DNA of 5,739 bases, from positions 1 to 5,739 of the forward strand of contig JAFQJX010000127.1 in NCBI GenBank assembly GCA_017397205.1, written 5' to 3'. Each line of letters starts with the position of its first letter. Position 1 is the first letter of the stretch. Both the position numbers and the translations under genes were made by a program. Origin of the DNA: Clostridia bacterium. GTDB taxonomy: Bacteria; Bacillota; Clostridia; Oscillospirales; CAG-272. Below, piece after piece: positions 1-5,605 of this stretch. The notes beneath the pieces are model-generated. The model was given only the letters and a program-made list of their open reading frames with translations, ran no database searches and was not told the DNA's origin.

Positions 1-453
1 ATTTTGGCAAACGCTCAAAACACAGAAAAAACTCTTGATAGCGCAGGAGCAACCCTTTCCACGAATTATTATTTTGCTACCTTGTATAAGGCTTATATAT
101 ACCGTCAGATTGCTGTTGCGTATCAGATAGCGAAACAATGTAATGTTAACATTCCCTTGAAGCACGGTGAATTGTGTTGTAATGCAACAAACAATTCTTT
201 TGAGATGCGCCGTATCCTATTTGAAAAATATGATATTCCACATATGAATCAGCTCATAAAAAGCAATTTCGAGATGGAATATTATATCGCTATGGCTGAA
301 ACATTTCAACACGATAAACTTGGCGAAGAACGTGAAATCAGACGCAGGTGTCGTATGCTTAAAGCTTATATTGACAAGGTGGAGCAACAAAATCTTCTGA
401 ACAAAAATATCATTCAAAAAATAAGACAAGCAATTAAGGAGAGCGAATCATGA
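1..453 (+). CDS. Hypothetical protein, probably 5'-truncated by the window edge
   Basis: I do not recognise this protein. The frame is open to the left edge. The first possible start is a TTG at position 4, giving 149 residues, but no ribosome-binding site can be seen before it, so the true start may lie outside the window. Numbered from that TTG, the protein has a Tyr-rich N-terminal part (residues 22-40, several aromatic residues), Cys at 46, 58, 59 and 116, and a very charged, probably helical C-terminal third (residues 105-149, rich in Glu, Arg, Lys and Gln) that could form a coiled coil. There is no signal peptide, membrane segment or clear catalytic motif. Its stop overlaps the start of the deoxynucleoside kinase by 4 bases (ATGA), so the two are probably translationally coupled. 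Base composition is AT-rich like the kinase and unlike everything after 1181. That it is a real gene is fairly sure; its function is unknown. Confidence 0.7.
   Translation: MLANAQNTEKTLDSAGATLSTNYYFATLYKAYIYRQIAVAYQIAKQCNVNIPLKHGELCCNATNNSFEMRRILFEKYDIPHMNQLIKSNFEMEYYIAMAETFQHDKLGEEREIRRRCRMLKAYIDKVEQQNLLNKNIIQKIRQAIKESES
436..443 (+). promoter_or_regulatory. Ribosome-binding site of the deoxynucleoside kinase, inside the upstream gene
   Basis: AAGGAGAG lies 6 bases before the ATG at 450, within the last codons of the preceding gene. It is one of the best Shine-Dalgarno matches in the window. It fixes the kinase start and supports translational coupling through the ATGA overlap. Confidence 0.75.
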
Positions 454-1016
454 ATATAGCTATCAGCGGATCCACTTGCGTCGGAAAAACGACGCTTATC
501 AGATTGCTTTTGAAAGATAAAATGTTTCAAGACAAAGGAGTGTTAATTTCTGAAAGTGCAGAGCAAAATCCACATTTAGGTAACCCCAAAGAAACTTTTC
601 AAAGTCAAATGTTTTTTTACACCACTTATCTTGACGATATATTGCATTTGTCGAATAACAAGGATTTCGAATATGTTTTTTATGACAGAACTATTGACGA
701 GCATTTACTTATATCAAAATTTCGCTATGAGATCGGAGAGATGACAGCATCAGAATATTTTATTTGCAAGAAATTTGCTGGATGCATAAAAGAACTTCAA
801 CCCCAAATCCACAAAACCATATTTCTATACTGTTCTGCTGAAACAGCATATTTTCGTCAACGGAAAAGGGGCGACAAATCACCATACAATATAATGTTTT
901 ACAATGAGTTAAACCGTGTTTATCAAGAATGGGCAAAGGCACAGCAAAACATTCTTTTTGTGGATACCGATAATTCGATAGATGTAAATGCAATTGTTGA
1001 CTTTATATCTAACTGA
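450..1016 (+). CDS. Deoxynucleoside kinase family protein
   Basis: Cytosolic P-loop kinase, expected to transfer the gamma-phosphate of ATP (or another NTP) to the 5'-OH of a deoxynucleoside in nucleotide salvage. Family motifs appear in the right order across 188 residues: Walker A GSTCVGKT (7-14); Glu35 followed by an NPxL element (40-43), which resembles the catalytic Glu region of deoxyguanosine/deoxycytidine kinases; Gln53 in an FQSQMFF stretch, matching the base-recognising Gln; DRT at 79-81 in place of the usual DRS, followed by Glu84; and an Arg-rich lid, RQRKRG (136-141). It is somewhat shorter than the roughly 205-225 residues usual for bacterial members. The start is set by a strong ribosome-binding site and a 4-base overlap with the upstream gene. 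It is AT-rich (one counted line is 28% G+C), which suggests transfer, perhaps from a phage or mobile element. The family is fairly sure. Substrate choice (dA/dG, dC or T) cannot be read from the sequence. Confidence 0.85.
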   Translation: MNIAISGSTCVGKTTLIRLLLKDKMFQDKGVLISESAEQNPHLGNPKETFQSQMFFYTTYLDDILHLSNNKDFEYVFYDRTIDEHLLISKFRYEIGEMTASEYFICKKFAGCIKELQPQIHKTIFLYCSAETAYFRQRKRGDKSPYNIMFYNELNRVYQEWAKAQQNILFVDTDNSIDVNAIVDFISN

Positions 1017-1062
1017 CCACACTTGTTTGATGTTAGAATTTTTGCTTTGAAACCTTTGCCCC

Positions 1063-1116
1063 CGATATTGAATGTTTCGTTTGCCTGACGCGGTTAGCCA
1101 AAGCGACTTAATATCG
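1063..1116 (+). other. Imperfect hairpin in the intergenic junction
   Basis: CGATATTGA (1063-1071) can pair with TTAATATCG (1108-1116) over 9 bp with one G-U pair. Inside it, CGTTTG (1078-1083) can pair with CAAAGCG (1099-1105) with one bulged G. There is no T-run after it, so it is not a normal intrinsic terminator. It ends 64 bases before the ATG at 1181 and could be a leader structure, a leftover of an insertion boundary, or chance. It lies where AT-rich DNA changes to GC-rich DNA. Confidence 0.3.
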
Positions 1117-1180
1117 CACGCGGCGGCGCGGCGGAATTCAAAAACACCAAACACAAAAAACATAAGAAAAGAGAACACTC

Positions 1181-1888
1181 ATGGCTACTTTGATAGGACT
1201 TCTTGCGGAGGTCACTGACGAGAGGGACAGCGCCCTGCTGTACCCCTATGCCAAATCAATTGAGAGGGCGGGCGGCGTGCCGCTACTGTTGCCCTACGTG
1301 GAGGACGCGGAGGCGGTTTCTGCCTTCGTCCGCCTCTGTGACGGATTTTTCTTCACGGGTGGGGCGGATATCAGCCCCTCTCGCTACGGTGAGGACACGA
1401 AACCCACCTGCGGCACCGTACAGCTTTTCCGCGACGACCTGGAGTTCCGCGTGCTGGACGAGGTGCTTCGCACCTCCAAGCCCATTCTCGCCGTTTGCCG
1501 CGGCGCACAGGTGGTCAATGCGGCATTGGGCGGAACGCTGTATCAGGACCTGCCGACCGAGTGCCCGAGCGAGCTTTTACATAGACAGGTGGAGGAGCGC
1601 TTTACGCCCTCTCACGAGGTTGTGATACGGGAGGGAACGCCCCTCTATGACCTGGTCGGTGCTGCCAGAATGCAGGCAAACAGCTTTCATCACCAGGCGG
1701 TCAAGGTGCTTGGCGAGGGGCTTTGCGTGATGGCAGAGGCAGACGACGGCGTGATTGAGGCGTTTTACCTGGAGGGAGAGCGTTATCTACGTGCCTATCA
1801 GTGGCACCCCGAGCGCCTGGCGCACACGAACGGGGACAACCACAGGATTTTTGAGGACTTCGTCAGCGCCTGCCGCGCGGACAAGTAA
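1181..1888 (+). CDS. Peptidase C26 / gamma-glutamyl-gamma-aminobutyrate hydrolase-like amidotransferase
   Basis: Class I glutamine-amidotransferase-fold hydrolase of 235 residues, close to the usual length of about 240-255. Members such as PuuD cleave gamma-glutamyl amide bonds (for example gamma-Glu-GABA) in the cytosol. Visible motifs are an FTGGADISP oxyanion-type loop (58-66), the nucleophile elbow with Cys106 in AVCRGAQ (104-110) followed by NAALGGTLYQD (113-123), a conserved NSFHHQ (167-172), and the catalytic His209 and Glu211 in QWHPE (207-211). The full Cys-His-Glu triad is therefore present. No signal peptide is seen. The ATG has only a weak purine-rich site (GAAAAGAG, 1166-1173), 7 bases upstream. 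The FAD-dependent oxidoreductase follows after 25 bases, probably on the same transcript. The family call is strong. The real substrate is not known and may not be gamma-Glu-GABA, since no other putrescine-pathway gene is visible. Confidence 0.9.
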   Translation: MATLIGLLAEVTDERDSALLYPYAKSIERAGGVPLLLPYVEDAEAVSAFVRLCDGFFFTGGADISPSRYGEDTKPTCGTVQLFRDDLEFRVLDEVLRTSKPILAVCRGAQVVNAALGGTLYQDLPTECPSELLHRQVEERFTPSHEVVIREGTPLYDLVGAARMQANSFHHQAVKVLGEGLCVMAEADDGVIEAFYLEGERYLRAYQWHPERLAHTNGDNHRIFEDFVSACRADK

Positions 1889-1898
1889 ATCAACGTGC

Positions 1899-1904
1899 AA
1901 AGGA
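1899..1904 (+). promoter_or_regulatory. Ribosome-binding site deciding the oxidoreductase start
   Basis: AAAGGA lies 9 bases before the ATG at 1914. The reading frame stays open back to 1755 inside the upstream hydrolase gene, but only the ATG at 1914 has this site and places the FAD-binding motif near the N-terminus, as expected. A nearby ATG at 1907 is in another frame. Confidence 0.7.
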
Positions 1905-1913
1905 ACATGGCAT

Positions 1914-3122
1914 ATGAGTGACCGTTTCATCGGTACCTATGACGTTGCCGTTTGCGGCGGCGGCTTTGCGGGAATTTCCGCGGCGCTGGCGGCGGCAAGG
2001 CAGGGCAAACGGGTTGTTCTGCTTGAAAAGCAATATCTGCTCGGCGGGCTTGGCACCGCGGGGCTGATTACCATTTTTCTTCCTCTCTGCGACGGCTATG
2101 GCAGACAGGTGTCCTTTGGACTTGCCGAGGAGCTCCTCAGACTGTCTGTCAAGTACGGTGCAGAGGACAAATATCCCGAAAACTGGTTGGACGGGGTGGG
2201 CACCCGCACGGAAAAGGACAAGCGCTATGAGGTGCAGTACAACGCCCAGCTGTTCGCCCTGCTTGCGGAGCAGCTGCTCCTTGACAGCGGCGTGGAGATT
2301 TTGTACGGCAGCTACGTGGTGGATGCCGAGGTAGAGGCAGGGAAGATCACGCGCCTGTATGTGGAAAACAAATCGGGCAGGGGCGAGGTTTTTGCAAATT
2401 CCGTTGTCGATGCAACGGGCGACTGCGATATTGCCCACTTTGCAGGCGCCCCCACCGACACCTTCCGTCAGGGCAACCTTCTTGCCGCGTGGTATTACTA
2501 CACGGATGGGGACGGCTACAAGCTGCAAATGCAGGGTGCCTCCGACACCCCCGAGAGGGAGAAGACGGGCAGGGAGCAAACGCCCCTCGTGGCGCGCCGC
2601 TTTGGCGGGCTGGACGGACGGGAGCTATCTGAGATGACCTGCCTGTCCCACCAAAAAATCCTGGAGGGGTGGCTCAAAAAGCGCAAAAGCTCCCCCGAGG
2701 CGGTCATTTCCACGGTTGCGACGATTCCCCAGATCCGCATGACGCGCAAAATCGTCGGCGAATACGAGCTTTCCTACACCGAGGAGCATACCCCCTTTGA
2801 GGACTCCGTCGGCATGGTGTCCAACTGGAAAAGGAGAGGCCCCGTTTACGAGGTGCCCTTCAGGACCCTGTACAGCAAGCAGGTGAAGAACCTGATTTGC
2901 GCGGGGCGCTGCACGTCGGTTGACGAAACGCTGTGGGACGTCATGCGCGTCATTCCCTGCTGTGCGGTCACAGGACAGGCGGCGGGCACCGCCGCCGCTA
3001 TGACGGACGATTTTTCCACCCTGGACGTCGCGCGTTTGCAGGAGGTGCTGCGCCAAAGTGGCGTCGTCCTGCACGAGAGGGACCTCCCCCGCGAGGGCGC
3101 GACATCCAAAGCCAACGCCTGA
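1914..3122 (+). CDS. FAD-dependent oxidoreductase (FAD_oxidored family)
   Basis: Flavoprotein of 402 residues, predicted cytosolic. The N-terminal Rossmann motif reads DVAVCGGGFAGISAA (10-24), with glycines at 15, 17 and 20, and Glu38 ends the second beta strand where it would bind the ADP ribose. A GGLGTAGL element (44-51) follows. Further family marks are VVDATGD (164-170), IPQIRMTRKIVGEYEL (271-286), and the C-terminal FAD site, with AGR (330-332) and GQAAGTAAA (354-362). These fit the FAD_oxidored (PF12831) type better than the DAO amine-oxidase type. Members often act on sugars, polyols or related small molecules, but no substrate can be assigned here. The ATG at 1914 was chosen for its ribosome-binding site; the extension back to 1755 only runs through the upstream gene in another frame. 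It sits 25 bases after the C26 hydrolase and 32 before the YitT gene, which suggests an operon. The middle region (about 190-260) shows no motif I recognise. Confidence 0.88.
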   Translation: MSDRFIGTYDVAVCGGGFAGISAALAAARQGKRVVLLEKQYLLGGLGTAGLITIFLPLCDGYGRQVSFGLAEELLRLSVKYGAEDKYPENWLDGVGTRTEKDKRYEVQYNAQLFALLAEQLLLDSGVEILYGSYVVDAEVEAGKITRLYVENKSGRGEVFANSVVDATGDCDIAHFAGAPTDTFRQGNLLAAWYYYTDGDGYKLQMQGASDTPEREKTGREQTPLVARRFGGLDGRELSEMTCLSHQKILEGWLKKRKSSPEAVISTVATIPQIRMTRKIVGEYELSYTEEHTPFEDSVGMVSNWKRRGPVYEVPFRTLYSKQVKNLICAGRCTSVDETLWDVMRVIPCCAVTGQAAGTAAAMTDDFSTLDVARLQEVLRQSGVVLHERDLPREGATSKANA

Positions 3123-3143
3123 CGGCAAACACCTTTTACATAC

Positions 3144-3148
3144 AGAGG
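3144..3148 (+). promoter_or_regulatory. Ribosome-binding site deciding the YitT start
   Basis: AGAGG lies 6 bases before the ATG at 3155. The frame is open further upstream to 2933, but that part overlaps the oxidoreductase gene in another frame and has no family similarity I can see. The site supports the short form, which begins directly before the first membrane segment. Confidence 0.65.
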
Positions 3149-3154
3149 TTTCAT

Positions 3155-4045
3155 ATGAACACGAATACCAAAGCCAAGGATATTTTGCTTGACGTGCTGA
3201 CTGCCATTCTGGCAGGTCTTGTCGTCGGCACCGCCTATTACTTTTTCCAGAACAGCAACGGCTTCGCCCCCGGTGGGGTAGGAGGCCTTGCCACCATTAC
3301 CTATCATCTGCTTGACAGTGCCGTCAATTGGGGCATTCTCATGGTGGCGTTCAACCTGCCGATTTTCGTGCTGGTGGGGGCGCTGGTCAACCGCCGTCTT
3401 GGCTTTGTGCTGATTTTATATATGGCGGTACAGTCCTTCGTGCCGCAGGTGTATGAGTGGATTGGCGTTCCGCCCTATTCGCTTGCCACCGCCGCCGAGG
3501 GGGATTTCAATATCCTCTTTGCCTGCATTGCGGCAGGCGTTGTTTCGGGCTTCGGCTTTTCCCTGATGCTACGGCGCTTTGGCGCCAGCGGCGGCACCTA
3601 CGGGATTGCCGCACTCATCAAGCGGGCAAATCCGCAAATCAATATCGCCTACGTTTCCTTTATTATGGACGCCTCGGTGGTGTTCATCGCCTTCTTCGTT
3701 TACGGCATGCGGGTCACCCCCGTCATTTGTACCCTGCTCAACCTCTTTAGTGCGGACGTGATTGTGGACAAGGGGCTCAGCGGTATCAAAAACGGCTACC
3801 GCTTTGAAATCGTGACGACCGACCCCGAGGGGTTGTCTCAGGAGCTGATGACCAAGCTGAGGCACGGTGTCACCGAAATGACCGTCCACGGAATGTACTC
3901 CCACGAGGAGCGGCATTTGCTTGTCTGCATCATTAACAAGCGCCAGATCGGCGTGATGATGAAAATACTCAAAAACCACCCCGAAACCTTCGCCAGTTTC
4001 ACGCGCACCCGTGAGGTGTTCGGAAATTTCAAGCGCCGCGGATAA
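3155..4045 (+). CDS. YitT family membrane protein with C-terminal DUF2179 domain
   Basis: Integral membrane protein of 296 residues, the usual length for the YitT family (DUF161 plus DUF2179). About five to six hydrophobic segments can be seen, near residues 10-31, 58-77, 82-97, 118-138, 166-184 and 187-199. Family hallmarks are the FAPGGVGGLATI loop (37-48) after the first segment and GASGGTYGIAALI (143-155). The last part (about 215-290) is a soluble DUF2179 domain, with MTVHGMYSHEERHLLVCII (242-260) and a closing TREVFG (285-290). The molecular function of the family is not settled; a transporter or sensor-coupled membrane role is inferred. It follows the FAD oxidoreductase by 32 bases, so it may export or import something linked to that enzyme, although such genes are common and often unlinked to their neighbours. 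A 102-base gap with a promoter follows, so it probably ends the transcript. Confidence 0.9.
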   Translation: MNTNTKAKDILLDVLTAILAGLVVGTAYYFFQNSNGFAPGGVGGLATITYHLLDSAVNWGILMVAFNLPIFVLVGALVNRRLGFVLILYMAVQSFVPQVYEWIGVPPYSLATAAEGDFNILFACIAAGVVSGFGFSLMLRRFGASGGTYGIAALIKRANPQINIAYVSFIMDASVVFIAFFVYGMRVTPVICTLLNLFSADVIVDKGLSGIKNGYRFEIVTTDPEGLSQELMTKLRHGVTEMTVHGMYSHEERHLLVCIINKRQIGVMMKILKNHPETFASFTRTREVFGNFKRRG

Positions 4046-4089
4046 GGCGCGCAAAGGGCGGGCGCTCCGCCGCGAGGAGTCGCACCCCC

Positions 4090-4118
4090 TTGCGTTTTGC
4101 ACGGAAATCGTGTATGAT
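4090..4118 (+). promoter_or_regulatory. Predicted sigma-A/sigma-70-type promoter
   Basis: A -35 box TTGCGT (4090-4095) and a -10 box TATGAT (4113-4118) are separated by exactly 17 bases. Transcription would begin near 4125, just ahead of the ribosome-binding site at 4133 and the TTG start at 4148, leaving a leader of about 20-25 bases. The surrounding 102-base gap is locally richer in A and T here than the neighbouring genes. It probably drives the epimerase-like gene and the overlapping membrane-protein gene. Confidence 0.55.
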
Positions 4119-4132
4119 ATGATAGAACGAAC

Positions 4133-4138
4133 AAAGGA
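4133..4138 (+). promoter_or_regulatory. Ribosome-binding site supporting a TTG start
   Basis: AAAGGA lies 9 bases before the TTG at 4148. There is no ATG in this frame between the site and the conserved N-terminal strand, so it supports the unusual TTG start. Confidence 0.65.
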
Positions 4139-4147
4139 AATACTACC

Positions 4148-5038
4148 TTGAAAACAACCATTTCAACGGAAATCGGCTCCATCGCAAATTACGTCGGGGA
4201 GGAGGCGGCGGTACGCCTCGTGGCAGAGGCGGGCTTTGACTCTTTTGACCTGACGCTGAAGAATATTGCGCTCTACGATTACGGTAGCCGTACCGTCAAA
4301 AAAACGGGGAGCCCCCTTGAGAGTACAGACGCGGTGGAGTACTGCCGCCGCCTGGGGGAGCTTGCGCGCGAGCTTGGCATCACCTGCAATCAATCCCACG
4401 CGCCATACCCCGTGTCCGAGCCCGTCATACGGGACAGTCTTCGCCTCGCGCTGGAATGCACGGCGGCGGCAGGGGGAGAGATCTGCGTCATTCACCCGAA
4501 CAACCGCAAGAGCGCCGAGGAAAACGCAGAGATGTACCTTGAGCTGCTCCCCTACGCCAAGGCGTGCGGCGTGAAAATTGCAACGGAAAATATGTGGGAG
4601 TGGGACGGGAAAAATCACCGTGCCGACTTCGCCGCCTGCGGAACCCCGGAGGATTTCGTCGCGCACATCAAGGCGGTAAACGACCCCTATCTCGTCGCCT
4701 GCGTGGACGTCGGGCACGCCTCCATGGTAGGACACCTCGGCTTTACCCCGGCAGATATGATCGTGGCGCTGGGCGACAGCGTGCAGACGCTGCATCTGCA
4801 CGATAATGACCTCCACGATGACCTGCACAGGATTCCGTACTCCCTCCAGATGGATTACGCCCCCATTCTTGCGGCTCTTGACCAAATTGGTTACAGCGGC
4901 GTCTTTACGCTGGAGGTATACAAGCATCTGGACCTTTTCGGGGGGCAGGACATTGCCCTGCACGTCCGCGAGATGGCGGACTCTGCAAAGGCGCTGGCAC
5001 AGGCGTACGATACGTTAAGGAGAAGCAACAATGATTAA
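4148..5038 (+). CDS. Sugar phosphate isomerase/epimerase family (xylose isomerase-like TIM barrel)
   Basis: Cytosolic TIM-barrel protein of 296 residues, in the normal size range for the AP_endonuc_2 / xylose isomerase-like superfamily (PF01261). Members bind divalent metal and isomerise or epimerise sugars, keto-acids or inositol derivatives. Likely metal and active-site residues lie at the ends of successive strands: His84 (QSHAPYP), His116 (VIHPN), Glu147 (IATENM), Asp187 and His190 (CVDVGHA), His218 and Asp219 (LHLHDND), and Glu256 (TLEVYKH). The metal set Glu-Asp-His-Glu is complete, so it should be an active enzyme. It starts with TTG, backed by a ribosome-binding site and a promoter just upstream. 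Its end overlaps the next gene by 8 bases. The substrate cannot be assigned; a hydroxypyruvate isomerase, inosose or tagatose-type epimerase role are all possible. An endonuclease IV role is unlikely, because the overall motif set looks like the sugar enzymes. Confidence 0.87.
   Translation: MKTTISTEIGSIANYVGEEAAVRLVAEAGFDSFDLTLKNIALYDYGSRTVKKTGSPLESTDAVEYCRRLGELARELGITCNQSHAPYPVSEPVIRDSLRLALECTAAAGGEICVIHPNNRKSAEENAEMYLELLPYAKACGVKIATENMWEWDGKNHRADFAACGTPEDFVAHIKAVNDPYLVACVDVGHASMVGHLGFTPADMIVALGDSVQTLHLHDNDLHDDLHRIPYSLQMDYAPILAALDQIGYSGVFTLEVYKHLDLFGGQDIALHVREMADSAKALAQAYDTLRRSNND
5017..5024 (+). promoter_or_regulatory. Ribosome-binding site of the small multidrug-export gene
   Basis: AAGGAGAA lies inside the end of the epimerase-like gene, 6 bases before the ATG at 5031 (8 bases from the AGGAG core). 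It selects this frame over the parallel open frame starting at 5048, and supports coupled translation through the 8-base overlap. Confidence 0.75.
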
Positions 5039-5537
5039 AAATCTGCTGTGGGTGTTTTTCATCTCCATGCTTCCCATTGTGGAGCTGAGAGGCGGACTTC
5101 CTGCGGGATATTTTCTCGGGCTGCCGTGGCAGGCGAATTTCCTGGTATCCGTTGTGGGCAACCTGCTTCCCGCGCCCTTTATTTTGTGGTTTATTCCCTA
5201 CGTGCTGAACTTTATGGAAAAGCACCGCATCTTCCCGCGCATCGTGGGCTGGGTGCAGAAAAAGGCACGGCGAGGTGCCGCAAAGCTGGAGGCATCTCAG
5301 GCGGGGGACCTGGAGGAAAAGAGAAAATTCCCCTGGGCTACCTGTCTTGCGCTGTTCGCCTTTGTGGCGGTGCCCCTGCCCGGCACGGGCGCCTGGACGG
5401 GCGCTCTCATTGCCGCCACCTTTGGCATGAAAAAGCGCTACGCCCTCCCCACGATTGTGCTTGGGGTGCTGACGGCGGGCGCCCTCATTTGCGTGATTTT
5501 CTACGGCGGTGTCACCGCCCTGCAGGGGCTGTTCTGA
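5031..5537 (+). CDS. Small multidrug export family membrane protein (COG2426 type)
   Basis: Integral membrane protein of 168 residues, a typical length for the Sm_multidrug_ex family (PF06695). Hydrophobic stretches lie near residues 4-16, 36-60, 103-117, 121-132 and 140-160. Two conserved re-entrant-type motifs are seen: ELRGGLP (18-24) and PLPGTGAWTGALIA (115-128), which recall the motifs of DedA/VTT-type proteins. A charged cytosolic linker (about 64-100, rich in Lys, Arg and Glu) lies between them. The family name comes from an early proposal; true substrates are not established, and membrane lipid or undecaprenyl-phosphate handling is also possible by analogy with DedA proteins. The start overlaps the preceding epimerase-like gene by 8 bases, so the two are co-translated. 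A 68-base gap with no clear promoter follows before upp. Confidence 0.87.
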   Translation: MIKNLLWVFFISMLPIVELRGGLPAGYFLGLPWQANFLVSVVGNLLPAPFILWFIPYVLNFMEKHRIFPRIVGWVQKKARRGAAKLEASQAGDLEEKRKFPWATCLALFAFVAVPLPGTGAWTGALIAATFGMKKRYALPTIVLGVLTAGALICVIFYGGVTALQGLF

Positions 5538-5573
5538 CCCCGAAGTGAGCCCTGTTCCATTTTGTAAAACAAC

Positions 5574-5586
5574 CGACGGCGCGTCG
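5574..5586 (+). other. Short perfect hairpin before upp
   Basis: CGACG (5574-5578) and CGTCG (5582-5586) form a perfect 5-bp stem with a 3-base loop, 7 bases ahead of the ribosome-binding site of upp. No T-run follows, so it is not an intrinsic terminator. It could influence translation of upp or be chance in GC-rich sequence. I see none of the sequence features of a PyrR-binding loop. Confidence 0.25.
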
Positions 5587-5605
5587 CAAAAAGAAAGGAT
5601 ACATC

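Noticed and set aside
1047..1114. A promoter for the C26 hydrolase gene (TTGAAA near 1047, TTGCCT at 1081, TAATAT at 1109)
   Set aside because: No pair of boxes has acceptable spacing: TTGCCT to TAATAT is 22 bases, and TTGAAA has no good -10 box 16-18 bases downstream.
1755..1913. An N-terminal extension of the FAD oxidoreductase
   Set aside because: It lies fully inside the hydrolase gene and its downstream gap, has no family similarity, and the ATG at 1914 has a proper ribosome-binding site.
1890..2579. A long open frame on the minus strand (229 residues)
   Set aside because: It is antisense to the oxidoreductase gene, as is common in GC-rich coding DNA, and has no recognisable motif.
1181..3122. 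A putrescine (Puu) degradation operon, from the PuuD-like hydrolase next to a FAD oxidoreductase
   Set aside because: The oxidoreductase carries FAD_oxidored-type marks, not those of the PuuB/DAO amine oxidases, and no glutamylputrescine synthetase or aldehyde dehydrogenase gene is present.
2933..3154. An N-terminal extension of the YitT protein
   Set aside because: It overlaps the oxidoreductase gene in another frame, is Arg/Gly-rich in the way of a shadow frame, and the ATG at 3155 has a ribosome-binding site and starts right before the first membrane segment.
4057..4071. An intrinsic terminator after the YitT gene (GGCGG/CCGCC stem)
   Set aside because: The stem is only 5 bp and no T-run follows directly; the nearest TTTT is some 24 bases further on.
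4163..4963. A long open frame on the minus strand (266 residues)
   Set aside because: It is antisense to the complete, motif-rich epimerase-like gene and shows no family features.
5048..5548. A parallel plus-strand open frame alongside the membrane-protein gene
   Set aside because: The frame starting at 5031 has the ribosome-binding site and the conserved ELRGGLP and PLPGTGAWTG motifs; this one has neither.
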